Source: Prorocentrum cordatum (Eukaryota; Sar; Dinophyceae; Prorocentrales; Prorocentraceae). From it: a stretch of DNA of 64,000 bases. Within the stretch, counting starts at the first letter, position 1. Every line of letters begins with the position of its first letter. The stretch spans positions 15,001-79,000 of the forward strand of contig CAUYUJ010002731.1 in assembly GCA_963575745.1 (NCBI GenBank), given 5' to 3'. The position numbers and the translations under genes are program-made. Below are positions 1 to 10,339 of the stretch, in pieces. The notes beneath the pieces were generated by a model. That model made no database searches. It was not told the DNA's origin and saw nothing but the letters and a program-made list of their open reading frames with translations.

Positions 1-38
1 GGCTACCACTACTACTACTACTACTACCACTACTACTA

Positions 39-129
<91 letters not shown>

Positions 130-197
130 GACTACTACTACTACGACTACAATTACTACTTCTACTATTACTACTACTACTACTACTACTACTACTC

Positions 198-230
<33 letters not shown>

Positions 231-252
231 GTACTACGACTACTACTACTAT

Positions 253-312
<60 letters not shown>

Positions 313-344
313 ATCTAGTACTACGCCTACTACTACAACCACTC

Positions 345-388
<44 letters not shown>

Positions 389-410
389 GCTACTGCGACT
401 ACTAATACGA
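1..410. repeat. (ACT)n microsatellite
   Basis: Almost pure ACT/TAC triplets with scattered substitutions (ACG, ATT, AGT). It begins at the window edge, so its left end is unknown. The same motif in the same orientation makes the two large arrays near 57.6 and 61.6 kb. Confidence 0.97.
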
Positions 411-2090
411 TCAGTGGTAGGAATACCTGCGATCGAAAGACTACAAACTGTCACTGCCACTGCTACAAGTGGTGATACACAGCTGCACGTGTGAATCCGC
501 CCCCGTGCTCAGAGGCACGAAGTGGAGTGTCCTCAGGTCCCTCAGAGTCCACTGCACTGGCTAATGGATTGCGTTTCCTCCGCCGCCTCCTCAACAACCC
601 TGATCCACCAAAAAACGTTCCCCCAAGGTTTTCCACAGTGGCTGTGGAAACACGTTCGCCAATATCTTGGCAAGACTTCGGGACAACGTTTGGCCACGTA
701 GGCGTTTCCAAGAGGCAGGGGGCGGTAGTGGTTCGCCGTAAGCGTCTTCGGAAAAAGGACATGATTACTGCCAGTAGAATGGTTCCGACTCGCAGGACAA
801 GACTGACGCTTCTAAATGATTGAGCCTGCGCATCTCTCAACTTCAATCAAGAATGAGACCACAGTCCGCTTACGGTAACGGAAGGACGAACCTGCGCGCA
901 CTACGGTCCGCTTACGGCAACGGAAGGACGAACCTGCGCGCAGAACGAAGGAAGGTCGCCAACATCCCTCCAACTCTGTGGGCGTGGGTGGTTTGCCGAA
1001 TCGTGTCTTCCGACCCACTTCTTCCGTTTCGAAGACGGGCTTAGACCGTCGCCTACCCCGTTCCCAGGTGTCTGGACGGGGAGGACGGCTCTCCGGCGAG
1101 CCCGAGGCGCCTGCCGAACAGACTCCAGCTTCGGTGCACCCATTGTCCATCCTTTGCTGCGCGCTCCCCCGCCACTCTTCTCACGGCAGGTCGCGGATTT
1201 GGTTTCGGGGTGGGCTGGCGGGAATGCGTAAAGCGTCAAGGGGATGCTTCCGAGCACGGCCGCGTTCCTGCGCGCAGTCAAAGAGTCGCGAGTGTGTGCT
1301 GAGTGGAGCGCACAGTGCCTCCTGTGAACTTTGAGTCTGCCCATCGTTTCTCTGTTAGGTTCCATCCCCCTCCCCTCCCGATTCCCACAATCCAACGCCA
1401 AACCTAGATTTCTTCCTCATCCATGCATGTGACCTCCCGGCAAGCTGGGTCGAAATTCGGCAGCTTCGTATATCTTCTCATCTGCTCTTCAGGTGTGTCG
1501 GCCCTGTCTCCAGCAGCGCCATACCTGACCACTTCAGGCCAAGCTTCAGGATCAATGTACACGCTGCAGCCGTTTTGACTTATGCAATCCGCATCGAGTT
1601 GAGCGAACACACCCGTCATAACCCACCTTACACCGTTCGCTGCTATCCTGGGAAAGCCTGGATACTACGCGACCAATTCATCGATCGATCCGCTACAGCA
1701 ACAACTGGCAACTGGGGAAATCTTCAACTATGCTCCTGGGGAACCATTCACGGCACATGCACAGAAACATAGGACCCAGTCCAACAAAGTGGCCGCCACG
1801 GCGCCGCGGGCAACCATGCCTCCTGGCAAACCACCGGCCGCACGTAGGACCCCAGGCACGAGACCGTTGGTGCGCGGCTTTTGGGGGGCGCGGGGAGGGC
1901 AAGCCCAAAGAGCGCAGGCCGCTGGTGTCGCATCGCATTCAGCGATCGGGGGGGCCCCAATGAGCCCGCACCAGAGGTCACTCTGGCGAAAGGCCACTCC
2001 TGCGTGCCGTCGACGCCAGCAGGCCGCGGGCGATCGGGCCACTGCGCAATCCCAGGCCGTGGGGAAGCTGTACACGCCGGTCGGAAGAAG
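411..2090. other. No gene supported; decayed sequence
   Basis: Several open frames of 60-166 codons overlap on both strands and none shows a recognisable domain. The stretch holds a short palindrome near 640-660 (TTCCACAGTGGCTGTGGAA) and a segment at about 690-770 that resembles 44525-44610 (shared GGCAGGGGGCGG and TTCGCCGTA-GCGTCTTCG blocks), so part of it is dispersed repeat. Confidence 0.6.
864..946. repeat. Two tandem copies of a 42-bp unit
   Basis: The block GTCCGCTTACGG-AACGGAAGGACGAACCTGCGCGC occurs twice in tandem, with one base changed in the middle. Confidence 0.85.
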
Positions 2091-2092
2091 TA

Positions 2093-2262
2093 AGTAGAAC
2101 CATGAAGTAGGAAGGCGGATGTAGTGGATTGGGTCCAGGTCCTCCCAAAGAAGAACAAAACGCAGCAAAGGCATGCCGGTTCTTGAAGCAGGAGGGCGTT
2201 TGAAGCAGATTGGGACCTGGGAATCCAAAAGTACTTGCTTTCAACGACCAGCGTGTAACGCC
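2093..2262. repeat. Dispersed repeat, copy 1 of 2
   Basis: This segment matches 20088-20246 in the same orientation. Shared blocks include AGGAAGGCGGAT, GATTGGGTCCAGG, GAAGCAGGA-GGCGTTTG, AGCAGATTGGGA-CTGGGAATCCA and CGACC-GCGTGTA-CGC. The copies differ at many sites, so the duplication is old. No coding potential is evident. Confidence 0.8.
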
Positions 2263-2274
2263 GCGCACGAAAAC

Positions 2275-2752
2275 CACGACGCGAACCCTCGACCCGACCT
2301 TTCTACGACGCTCCTCGAGACGGACCGAGCCACAAGGACCCCACGGCACGAAAGCCACGACACGAACCCTCGACCCGACCTTTCTACGACGCTCCTCGAG
2401 ACGGACCGAGCCACAAGGACCCCACGGCACGAAAGCCACGACACGAACCCTCGACCCGACCTTTCTACGACGCTCCTCGAGACGGACCGAGCCACAAGGA
2501 CCCCACGGCACGAAAGCCACGACACGAACCCTCGACCCGACCTTTCTACGACGCTCCTCGAGACGGACCGAGCCACAAGGACCCCACGGCACGAAAGCCA
2601 CGACACGAACCCTCGACCCGACCTTTCTACGACGCTCCTCGAGACGGACCGAGCCACAAGGACCCCACGGCACGAAAGCCACGACACGAACCCTCGACCC
2701 GACCTTTCTACGGCGCTCCTCGAGGCGGACCAACCAGAAGGACCCCACGAGC
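2275..2752. repeat. 81-bp minisatellite, about 6 copies
   Basis: A unit of 81 bp containing CGACCCGACCTTTCTACGAC and CTCCTCGAGACGGACCGAGC repeats almost without change (for example GACCCGACC starts at 2291 and again at 2372). The first and last copies diverge. Because 81 is a multiple of three, long open frames run through the array on both strands (up to 376 codons). I treat them as by-products, not genes. Confidence 0.95.
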
Positions 2753-3121
2753 CCTTGCGTCGGGACGATCGCGCCCGTCGTGTTCCCGCTCCGACGCCTG
2801 GGGAGGGCTCGACCAACCAAGCGGCCACGAGTGTTGTGTCGGGCAGGTCCTCCTACAGGCGATGCTTGAAAGAAATATTGAGAATAGTCAAAGCATACTT
2901 TTTCGTCGATTCTGCAACCACTAAAAAAATACTTGGGGAATGCTCCAAACATACTTCGGAAACGCCGCGATCCCTGCTGGAGGACAGTCCTGTTTTCGCG
3001 ATGACCCCCTTGCGTGTTTCGGCACGCGTGAAATGCGCAGCTCCTGGCGGTGACGGCTGGAGACTCGGGTCCGATCCAGGGTGCTGCTTGGCCGTGCATG
3101 CCCTGCACAGTACAATAGACA
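2753..3121. other. No gene supported
   Basis: Open frames here are continuations of the minisatellite frames. No domain or repeat family was recognised. Confidence 0.5.
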
Positions 3122-3303
3122 CATAGCGTCGGGGCGTTGACCTAAAGAGCCCTAAATAAGGAACGAGGCCTCTGTTTCCATAAGCTGAACTTCAATTTCC
3201 CATCGGAGGCCTAAGAATAGCCTGAGGCAAACTGCAAAACAGCTAAGGAAAAACTCAGCCCCTCCCGCGCGAAAAGGGTTCCTTCTTCGGCGCCCCGACT
3301 GCA
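3122..3303 (+). mobile_element. Short TA-target inverted-repeat element, family 1, copy A (decayed)
   Basis: Non-autonomous element of about 182 bp related to copies at 30109, 36642 and 50393. The left end is worn (GCGTCGGGGCGTTGACCTAA) and the right end reads GCGCCCCGACTGCA. Internal blocks shared with the other copies are CTAAATAAGGAACG, TTGAACTTC-ATTTCCC and AAAAGGGTTCCTTC. This is the most diverged of the four copies. Confidence 0.8.
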
Positions 3304-3479
3304 CGACAGGAGAGAGCCTGCTGCAAGAGAGATCCTGGGGCACGCTCTTCGCCGGTCTCTGAGGATCCTGCGGTGTCCCAGGAGCTGCTGCGGGTCCCTT
3401 GCTTGGAAGGGTGAGCGCGTTGTTAAAGGTTACATCTGCGTTATAAGGATTGTGCAGAGTTGCCAGGAGTTGAGCATGG
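3304..3479. other. Unannotated spacer
   Basis: No gene or repeat recognised. The outer end of the large element starting near 3.48 kb could lie somewhere in this spacer. Confidence 0.4.
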
Positions 3480-3534
3480 TGTGCCAAGTATTTACTAAGT
3501 ATGTTGGCAACTGTTAGCAAACACATTTAGCACA

Positions 3535-3655
3535 TACATACGCAACGTTTACTAAGGTTCTTAGCTAAGTTCCCAAGGAGTTAGCTAAAGGATTAGCTCG
3601 CTGGGCCAAGAGTTAGCCAGCCAGTTAGCTAACTCCGCTAACTATGTTACTAAAT
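3535..3655. repeat. Left subterminal GAGTTAGC array
   Basis: AT-rich stretch with repeated TTAGCTAA, GGAGTTAGCT, AGAGTTAGCC and CTAACTCCGCTAAC. It stands out sharply from the GC-rich surroundings and has a counterpart only at 14513-14665. Confidence 0.75.
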
Positions 3656-3929
3656 CGAAACGATTGTGTTTTTGCGCCCTACATCGTGGAAAAATCCTCT
3701 CGTCTTGGCAAGGATTCCCCAAGGGGGGCCCCGCATTTCAGATCCAGCCCCCCCCCCCCGCGCGCCGAAGTGGCGAGGCTGTCCGCCACAGGGCCACCAG
3801 CCACCGACACAAGATGGACACCAGCGGGAGGAGGAAAAGTAGCAGCTGCAAGGGCAGGAGGAGAGAGGAGGAGGGGGGGCAGCATGAGGAGCAGGAGGCG
3901 CAGGAGCAGGAGGCGGAGGAGCAGCAGGA
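3656..3929. other. No gene supported; purine-rich part
   Basis: From about 3816 to 3935 the plus strand is rich in GGA and CAG triplets. Open frames in all registers there are low complexity. Confidence 0.5.
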
Positions 3930-4016
3930 GGAAAAAAAACATCCCCCCCCTCCTCCTCTCTCCCTTCCCCCTATAGTGGGAAGGGAGAGAGGAGGAGGGG
4001 GATGATGTTTTTTCCT
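3930..4016. repeat. Palindrome with arms of about 38 bp
   Basis: GGAAAAAAAACATCCCCCCC through CTCTCCCTTCCCC is mirrored after a CTATAGTG-like centre by GGGAAGGGAGAGAGG through GATGTTTTTTCC. The arms are polypyrimidine and polypurine. The palindrome sits just beyond the 3' end of the transposase-like gene, so the RNA could fold into a long hairpin there. Confidence 0.85.
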
Positions 4017-4026
4017 TTTCCATTGC

Positions 4027-6313
4027 TCAGCCCCAAAGAGCTAATGGATGCATTACCTGCACTTGGTCACCGTTGCCGATGTGTGTCAACACCTCAACGA
4101 TGCTGAACAAATCTGCGATCTTCGGAAGCCCATGTTTCCTCCAAGTGCTTTGCCACGTTGTTTTCGCAACCATTTGAAACGGCTGCACGGCAAGATACGG
4201 AGTTCCAGACGTGCAGGCAAAGAAACAAACCCTACCTACTGTCCAGGCGGGCCCATCTTTCATTGCTATTACGCCGCCTGCCCATGCGACGTCGTAGTCT
4301 GAAAAGCGAGCTTTCCCTGACGTCATGTGGTCTTCCTCACCGAAAGACCCCACTAGGAACTGCAGCATTTTTTTGACGGCTTCCTCGGGGCGACGAGTCC
4401 ACAGCGAAGGTCGAGCCAAGGGGCGTCTACAAGATTATGCAACGTCTGACTGAGAACACTTTTGATCACGCCACTGCAGTCCTTCCTTGCTACAGTCTTC
4501 TGCCCATTTGAGCACAGACTTGTGCTTGCGCTCGAGACAAAGCGTATTCGGTGAGTATCCAAAACGGTTCACGTACGAGGAGTGATGCAATATTGAATGG
4601 TGCTTCCAAAGAAAATACGATGGCCCCCATGCTGCTGTGAATGCACGTAGGTAATTTTCAGTTGCTGTCTTCACAGCGTCCCCTGGTACTTTTAGCTTTG
4701 GTCCGTACCATAGCATCTGAATAAGAATCGACAAAGTGACCACTGCTTCGCATGTGCGGTTATACATATTCGTAGGTCTGATCACCTCTCGGAAGTAATG
4801 TGCCAGGGGTATGTGAATGGAAAGTGCTTCGCTTTGTGAGCATTTCCAGCTCTCTGCCTCCATGCTGCTAGCCGATCGCTTCGGACAAAACATTTCGATT
4901 CCACACGCGCCCTTGCTGCCAACTCGTCGCGGCCACGTGACCTCGGACAGCCATCGAAACACGTGGGACGGACCTAATCTTGGACATAAATCTTTCATTG
5001 CCAAAAATACTGTAATATGAAAGCAACCTGAAAGCAAGTTATGGGCCCAATCGAACACATTCTGTTGAGTTGGATCAAATAAATATGCCAAATGTGCGTC
5101 GTGAAAAAGATTGAACGGCGCATGGTTCCACCCAAGTCGTCTTTCGCGATCCTCGAAGTCGCCCTTTGACATACGAGGAGGCTTGGAAAAGTCCAACAAC
5201 CGAATGATGGTCATGATGGTGTCTCTTGTGTGTTGCACGCATTGGTCCAAGCTAACGATGGACGAATAGTCTTTCAGGAACGTAGCGGGACCTAGGAACT
5301 CCGAGCCTTGCCAGTTTTTGCTGCAAACGTTACGGCAGACGGGGCAACATTTGACACCGCTCGAGCCTTTATTGCACCATATGCTGTGCAGCGCCGCCTC
5401 GTCAGCAAGCACGCTAGCGAGGTTTGCCCATATCTTCATGCTGCTGCCATCAGCCAATTCAAAGGATACTCCAGAGTAGCGTAAGTCATGGCCTGACGGG
5501 CCGAAGCATTTTTTCAGTACACCACCGACAAGTTGTGCCACCCCTGCTTCGCACTCCGAAACCTCTGTGGCTTTGACGGCCGAGATTGGCAGCCAAAAGT
5601 CCCCCTTGGATAGCGCTGGAGCGCCATATTCCAGAAATGCTATATATATAGATGCACTCTAATGCGCGCTTGTTCCACTGCTTCATTTTATTACCTGGCT
5701 TTGCCTGGTCATTGTACAAGATCAAACTCCAAGGGGATGCAGGGCTGCACGGGTGTCGGTCGAAGGTCTCTTTCACGAGTGCACTGAATCGGCCACGCTT
5801 CGCAGCCTCGAAAATCAATGGAATAGGGTTCGCCATCATCAGCCTTGCCTCGTCCCCTGTGCGCTTGCGCAGCAGAACCTGCACGGAGGAGGAGGGGGAG
5901 GAGGGGGAGGAAGGAATGGAAAGGAGAGAGGACGATGGTCCCTTCTTCAGTTTCAAAAACTCAATTTCTCTCTGGGGCTCCACTCCAAAAAACCCGAGCT
6001 TTCGAAACATCAATTTACTCCAGGAGAATCGACCCCCCCCCAAAAAAAAAAAACGAGCAAGGAGATGAGAAAGTAGTTGAGAGGGGGCCAAGCAATCTTA
6101 CATTTCTGCCCCCAGCACCTCTGTCAGAAGAGGACCATATGGAGTTACAATGTTTGCATCCAAGTCTCGGGCATCACGTATATCCTTGGTCGAGCAAGCC
6201 TCAGGTAGGTCACGAGCGTGAGATACTAGGGAAGCCAATGCTGACTGGGTGACATGAGGTATCGAGTTTCTCACGCAGTTAAGTTTTCGGAGTTTGGCTT
6301 CTCGGGGCTCCAT
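4027..6313 (-). pseudogene. Transposase-like gene with spliced-leader relic, one intron and three slips
   Basis: The ATG at 6313 lies one base after a spliced-leader relic. Exon 1 (6313-6119, 65 codons) includes NSIPHVTQSALASL and NIVTPYGPLLTE. A phase-0 GT-AG intron (6118-5879) joins it to VLLRKRTGDEARLMMANPIP. Later landmarks are PASPWSLILYNDQ, DEAALHSIWCNKGSSG, a CPVCRNVC cysteine cluster, NLFHDAHLAYLF, NVFDWAHNLLSG and CLERKHKSVLKWAE. The frame shifts three times: at a (TA)n tract near 5650, at AAAA near 4460 and at A7 near 4370. All three are low-complexity runs, so they could be real decay or assembly errors. I recall the layout from a family abundant in dinoflagellate genomes; it loosely recalls TNP2/CACTA-type transposases. 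The acidic residues near DAH, DW and ERKHK are candidates for a catalytic set. Function is inferred, not proven. Confidence 0.6.
5879..6118 (-). other. Probable GT-AG intron, 240 nt, phase 0
   Basis: On the minus strand the donor is ACAGAG|GTGCTGGGG and the acceptor is CCGTGCAG|GTTCTGCTG after a pyrimidine-rich CTCC tract. Removing it joins LLTE to VLLRK in frame, whereas reading through reaches TAA soon after the donor. Both junctions carry AGGT, a short direct repeat of the sort left by introner-type insertion. Confidence 0.65.
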
Positions 6314-6314
6314 G

Positions 6315-6335
6315 CTTGAGCCCAAATGGCTACGG
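6315..6335 (-). other. Spliced-leader relic, best match
   Basis: Read on the minus strand this is CCGTAGCC followed by ATTTGGGCTCAAG. It equals the 3' 21 bases of the dinoflagellate spliced leader except for one T-to-G change (ATTTTGG becomes ATTTGGG). It directly precedes the ATG of the transposase-like gene. A genomic copy implies that a trans-spliced mRNA was reverse-transcribed and reinserted. Confidence 0.88.
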
Positions 6336-7093
6336 GGACGGCGATGAGTGGAGGCAACATTATGAATGCATCGGTAGTGAGCATGCGTTGGTACCACTCT
6401 CACGTCGGATCTTCCGTCCAAGGTTTCGGCTAGACTCGATGGGGCCATCGCTCCCCTCCCGATCCCCCCTCCAGAGGTCAAACTCCTAGAGGCACTTTCC
6501 TTCCTAATCCTCCTTCTCTTCGGATCCTCATCCAAATGAAGCTCCACACGAGCGCCTATGACGTGGCTGATGATAACGCTGGTGATGTTACTATGGTGAT
6601 GTTACTATGGTGGTGATGTTGACGGTGATGATACTATGGTGGTGATGATCGTGGTGATGTTGATGGTGATGTTACTATGGTGCTGTTACTATGGTGGTGA
6701 TGATCGTGGTGATGATGATGGTGAAGAGGAAGAAGAAAGTTCGTTGGTGGTGGAGGAGGAGGAAGAGTACTAGAATTCGGATGTATTTTTCAAAAGAGGA
6801 GGGGGATGCGACGAATGATGATGGTGATGATGGTGGTGATGATGGTGGTGAGGTGGATGATTTTTTCTTGCGCTGAAGCTCTGTGCTTCGAAGCTCTCTC
6901 TGTGGTAACTTGCAACTAGAGACATGCCATATTGCACGGAAGTCGTGGCGGTGCACAACGAAGGAGCCCTAACAAGGGCGTCATGCAAGCTCGTTTCCCC
7001 AATTGGCTAAAACCGAACCGCAGGCAGCCATCTAGCAACGAGCATCGAAACCCCAATAACGAATTATCATGAAATTGCTCCTGACAAGCGAAC
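6336..7093. repeat. Spacer with GAT/GGT repeats (6557-6866)
   Basis: Imperfect GATGGTGATGTT and GGTGGTGATGAT triplets mixed with GGA triplets fill 6557-6866. The remainder shows no recognisable gene. It lies between the end of the 612-residue gene and the relic of the next, so it should hold the latter's promoter. Confidence 0.75.
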
Positions 7094-8932
7094 TCACCGA
7101 GCGTTGCAGGATTTGATGAAAGCCACTGCTTGCTCGAAGGACTGCTTCCTATTTGTCCCAAACTTGAAGGTTTTCTCCCTGCCCACGGCGGACACGTCTG
7201 GCCAGACCCTCCACCCGCCCTTGGATGCACTTGGAAGGATCTTGCCGCCCATGAACTCCACCGCTGTCCCCGCAACCTTGGGCATGTGAGGGACGGCTGC
7301 AAGAACTGCTGGAGCAGCCGCTGGCCTCTTCATTGGGCCAGCATGGGCTGGCGCAGCCTTGCGCTTGTTCGTGGCATCGGTGTCAGCCGCTTCCAGCTTC
7401 GCAAGGAAGGCGTTGACCTTGGCGTCGTAGTTCTCGTCGTGGAAGTCGAGCTTCGCGAGGAAGTCTGCGACGAGAGCTTTCTTTGTCTTGCCCTTTGCCC
7501 TGGCAAGCGCTGCCTTCTCCCTGGCCTCCTTCAGGATGTTCTCGTGCTCAACCTCCATCGTGTGGATATCTGCCAAGGCGTCGCTCGCGCCAGCGGCCGC
7601 AGGGACGGGCTTCTTCATCGGGAGCGCATGCTGATCGAGCGCTGCTCGCCACGGCTGCGTTGATGATGGGGCTTCGAGTGGGGGAGCCATCGCGGCCAGG
7701 AGGTCCTGAGACCCACTGGCGGGCGAATCCCCTTCTGGACCACCACGCGCAGCCAGGGCCAGGGCAAGCGTTGGCTGCGCGCCTGCATTGCCCGCGGGAT
7801 CGGCATCTCGGGGACTCCCCACAGGCGTTTCTGGACTGTCAGAGGCGGACCGCACCGACTGAGCCTGCTGTGCCCTCACCTCTGCGAGGTTAGTGGCCGC
7901 ACTTGCGCCGCTGCGGCCTGGCCGACCCCTGTCGCACATGTGAAGCCAAGGCGCGTCGCTTCCAGGGGGGCCCTGGGATTGCATCCCCTGCAGCATGCTT
8001 GCTCCCAGCATCATCGCCTGCTGCTGGGTCAAGCTCATCTGCGAGACTGCGCTCATGAGGCCTTGCACTGCCCCTTGAGGGCGGAGGTTGCCGAGGTCGA
8101 GTGGCTGGCGCTGCCCCATATGCGGCACCATCGCTTGATAGCGCTGCTGCGAAGCGGCTGGCGGGCCGACCTCATCTCTGACCTGCTTGCTGGTGTTCCT
8201 GCAAGCCACCATGCCGCGAATCTTAGCGAAGTTCGCGCAGATGCACTGGATCGGCGGGTCGTCCGCGTCTGGGTACATGGCCGAGCGGATGCACTGGGGA
8301 AGCTCTGATGGGAATTCAGGCCACGACTTGAGCACCGTGAGCCTCGCATACAGAAGCGGCTCAGCCGTTTGGCTGAAGTCTTTGCCCATGGAGTGCACCA
8401 GGTCGTACATGATCTTCTTAGTTACGTCAGAAGTCCAGCACTGGCTCGCAAGAAGTGTCACCATTTCTGCACAAGCTGGGCTCGACGGCTTGTAGAAGCC
8501 CCCCTTGCACAAACGGTTCACGATCACCATCGTCTTGGTCGCGGCGTTGAACGCGGCGGACGGATCGCGGATCAGCTCCAAGTCCTTCGCGGTCATATAG
8601 TTGAGGATGCTGCCTGATTTCGCCCACTTCTGCGTGTCGTGAGGTGCCAGCCCTGGCGAAATCCTCGACATCGTGAGCTTCTGCTCCACTGCTAGCGAAA
8701 GCTCTTGCTTCTGATCTACAGTGAAGCCCGAACGAGAGATGGCCATCAGGAGGTCTGACGTATCGTCGCTGCTGAGAGACTGCTGCAAGGTGCGGATCAT
8801 CGCGCAAAGCGACTGACCCAAGCATACCATCACGCGAGCCGTGTTAGTAGGGTCAGAGTGAATCTGAGCATGTGCCTCGATGACGCGAGCACTGCCACGA
8901 ATCTCCTCAAGAATCCGTTCAACGGACGCCAT
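7094..8932 (-). CDS. Unknown 612-residue protein with basic C-terminal module
   Basis: An intact frame from an ATG that lies 22 bases after a spliced-leader relic. Residues 1-250 are a mixed, probably helical region (MASVERILEEIRGSARVIEA, then LYARLTVLKSWPEFPSELPQ). About 250-420 is rich in Gln, Met, Pro, Ser and Ala. A lysine- and glutamate-rich segment follows (EHENILKEAREKAALARAKG), then basic patches that could be nuclear signals (TNKRKAAP, PMKRPAAA). The last 50 residues (GGKILPSASKGGWRVWP, KTFKFGTNRKQSFEQAVAFI) look like the small WRV-containing modules seen in many dinoflagellate proteins, possibly DNA-binding. I do not recognise the family. It lies in the 11-kb candidate element, all on one strand, so a role in that element is possible. 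Triplet-biased GC-rich codon use over 1.8 kb supports real coding. Confidence 0.8.
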   Translation of the reverse strand: MASVERILEEIRGSARVIEAHAQIHSDPTNTARVMVCLGQSLCAMIRTLQQSLSSDDTSDLLMAISRSGFTVDQKQELSLAVEQKLTMSRISPGLAPHDTQKWAKSGSILNYMTAKDLELIRDPSAAFNAATKTMVIVNRLCKGGFYKPSSPACAEMVTLLASQCWTSDVTKKIMYDLVHSMGKDFSQTAEPLLYARLTVLKSWPEFPSELPQCIRSAMYPDADDPPIQCICANFAKIRGMVACRNTSKQVRDEVGPPAASQQRYQAMVPHMGQRQPLDLGNLRPQGAVQGLMSAVSQMSLTQQQAMMLGASMLQGMQSQGPPGSDAPWLHMCDRGRPGRSGASAATNLAEVRAQQAQSVRSASDSPETPVGSPRDADPAGNAGAQPTLALALAARGGPEGDSPASGSQDLLAAMAPPLEAPSSTQPWRAALDQHALPMKKPVPAAAGASDALADIHTMEVEHENILKEAREKAALARAKGKTKKALVADFLAKLDFHDENYDAKVNAFLAKLEAADTDATNKRKAAPAHAGPMKRPAAAPAVLAAVPHMPKVAGTAVEFMGGKILPSASKGGWRVWPDVSAVGREKTFKFGTNRKQSFEQAVAFIKSCNAR

Positions 8933-8954
8933 GGTTGAAAGAGAACGCGTGAAC

Positions 8955-8977
8955 TTGAGCCCAAAAAATGACTACGA
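8955..8977 (-). other. Spliced-leader relic, diverged
   Basis: The minus strand reads CGTAGTCATTTTTT followed by GGGCTCAAG. Against the leader it has one C-to-T change and three extra bases. It shares the GGGCTC variant with the other two relics and sits 22 bases before the ATG at 8932. Confidence 0.75.
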
Positions 8978-9008
8978 TTTCAGCCCGCGAGCAGGTCAAA
9001 CAGAGTGT

Positions 9009-9180
9009 TTGATTTCGACTACGATCGACCGATGATTTCGATTTCGAAAGGGCTGGTCGACGACGATCGACCGAGGCTTTCGATTTCGAAAGGGCTGGTC
9101 GACGACGATCGACCGAGGCTTTCGATTTCGAAAGGGCGGGTCGACGACGATCGACAGAGGTTTTCAATTTCGAAATGCCT
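9009..9180. promoter_or_regulatory. 42-bp palindrome-bearing tandem array upstream of the 612-residue gene
   Basis: About four copies of a 42-bp unit, each holding two dyads: TTTCGATTTCGAAA and GGTCGACGACGATCGACC. The last copy is diverged. The array lies 30-200 bases upstream of the spliced-leader relic of the gene at 8932, where a promoter would be expected. Repeated dyads look like binding sites, for a host factor or an element-encoded protein; that role is inferred. Confidence 0.75.
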
Positions 9181-9694
9181 GGTCGAAACCAGCTCCCAGG
9201 GCAACCAGTTATTTTTTATCAATCGCTTGGAAAATCCGGCATTCTTTGGTTGTGCTTCCCATGCGTAAACGTCATGACCAGCTGTGTTTCCTACCACGAA
9301 GTGGGCTATATAACGAGCCAGCGTCCCTTTTGTCGTGGCCCAACTCTCAGACACAAGCTCCCCCAGAGACCACAAACGACACAGATGTCGGGCGGTGCAT
9401 GATGTGGGCATCATGCAAACACGCAAAGCCTAGGGCATAGGACATGACCAGGTGGGAGGAGAAATCCCATGCCCAAGAATGATGGTGGTGATGATGGCGA
9501 TGATGGTGATGATGGTGATGATCATGACCAGTGTGGTGGTGATGATGGTGATGATGATGATGATGACGATGATTTGTTTTGCTTTGCACTGCTCGTGCCC
9601 CCTGATCTTGCCACGGCATTCGCGTCGCCCCACGCGCGCGAGACACAGCAGCCCAGCCTATGCCCTCGCACAGCAGCCGTGCCGTCACAGTGCC
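9181..9694. other. Spacer with GAT repeats (9480-9573)
   Basis: A GATGATGGT-type imperfect microsatellite occupies 9480-9573. The rest of the spacer has no recognisable gene. Confidence 0.7.
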
Positions 9695-10275
9695 TCACGA
9701 ATCCGCGCTGAGCTCGTCAGCCTTGCGCTTGGCCGCCGATGACTCCTCCTGGCTCATTAAAACCTCTGCCTGGAACTTGAAGAAAACCCAACGGAACACA
9801 TCATTCTCAAGCAAGAGCGACGCCGATGAAGGCGAAATCTCACACGGCATATGTGTCTCCACGGCGGGCACCACAACGCCTTCGACTTCAAATTGAGGAA
9901 GCGTCACTTGTACAGTCTTCGAGTCTGCGTCGGCCACGAGCTTTCTCATAGCCGCACTCGCCTGCCTCAGCTGATACAAGGAGCGGCGTGGGGCTTCGTC
10001 CTGCATGGCCTGATTGGCCTGACCAAGATCCGCCATGGTAGCCTCCGTCTGAAGCGTGCACAGGATGGTGATGACGCTGCTGACGTGCTTGTTGTATGCC
10101 TTCTTCCCCGAGAACCAAGCTTGGAGGCCCTTGTCACCCCTTGACAAGACTGCGAAACGAACTCCTCCAACCTGTTTTATGGGACACCCGCACCACGGGG
10201 GAAGCTTGTCCCTTGCACGGCCGACCGCGATCGACTCCTCGAACGCGATGCTATCACACTCGAGGCGGTCGGCCA
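9695..10275 (-). CDS. Unknown protein of about 193 residues (may have an upstream exon)
   Basis: The frame is open from about 10415 but the first ATG is at 10275 (MADRLECDSIAFEESIAV). Features are a small cysteine pair in WCGCPIKQ, a central helical region (TMADLGQANQAMQDEAPRRS, LRQASAAMRKLVADADS) and a basic, nuclear-signal-like C-terminus (SSAAKRKADELSADS). The codons before the ATG also read as protein (TAAVCQIGARSLEFLRADKH), so translation may begin in an upstream exon that I could not place. No spliced-leader relic was found for this one. No known family was recognised. It has the same strand as its neighbours in the candidate element. Confidence 0.6.
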
Positions 10276-10339
10276 TTGCAGCAGCCGAGTGTTTGTCAGC
10301 CCGCAAGAATTCCAAGGAACGAGCTCCGATCTGACAAAC

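Noticed and set aside
1978-3126. Long open frames on both strands (317 and 376 codons)
   Set aside because: They run through an 81-bp minisatellite whose length is a multiple of three, so all frames stay open.
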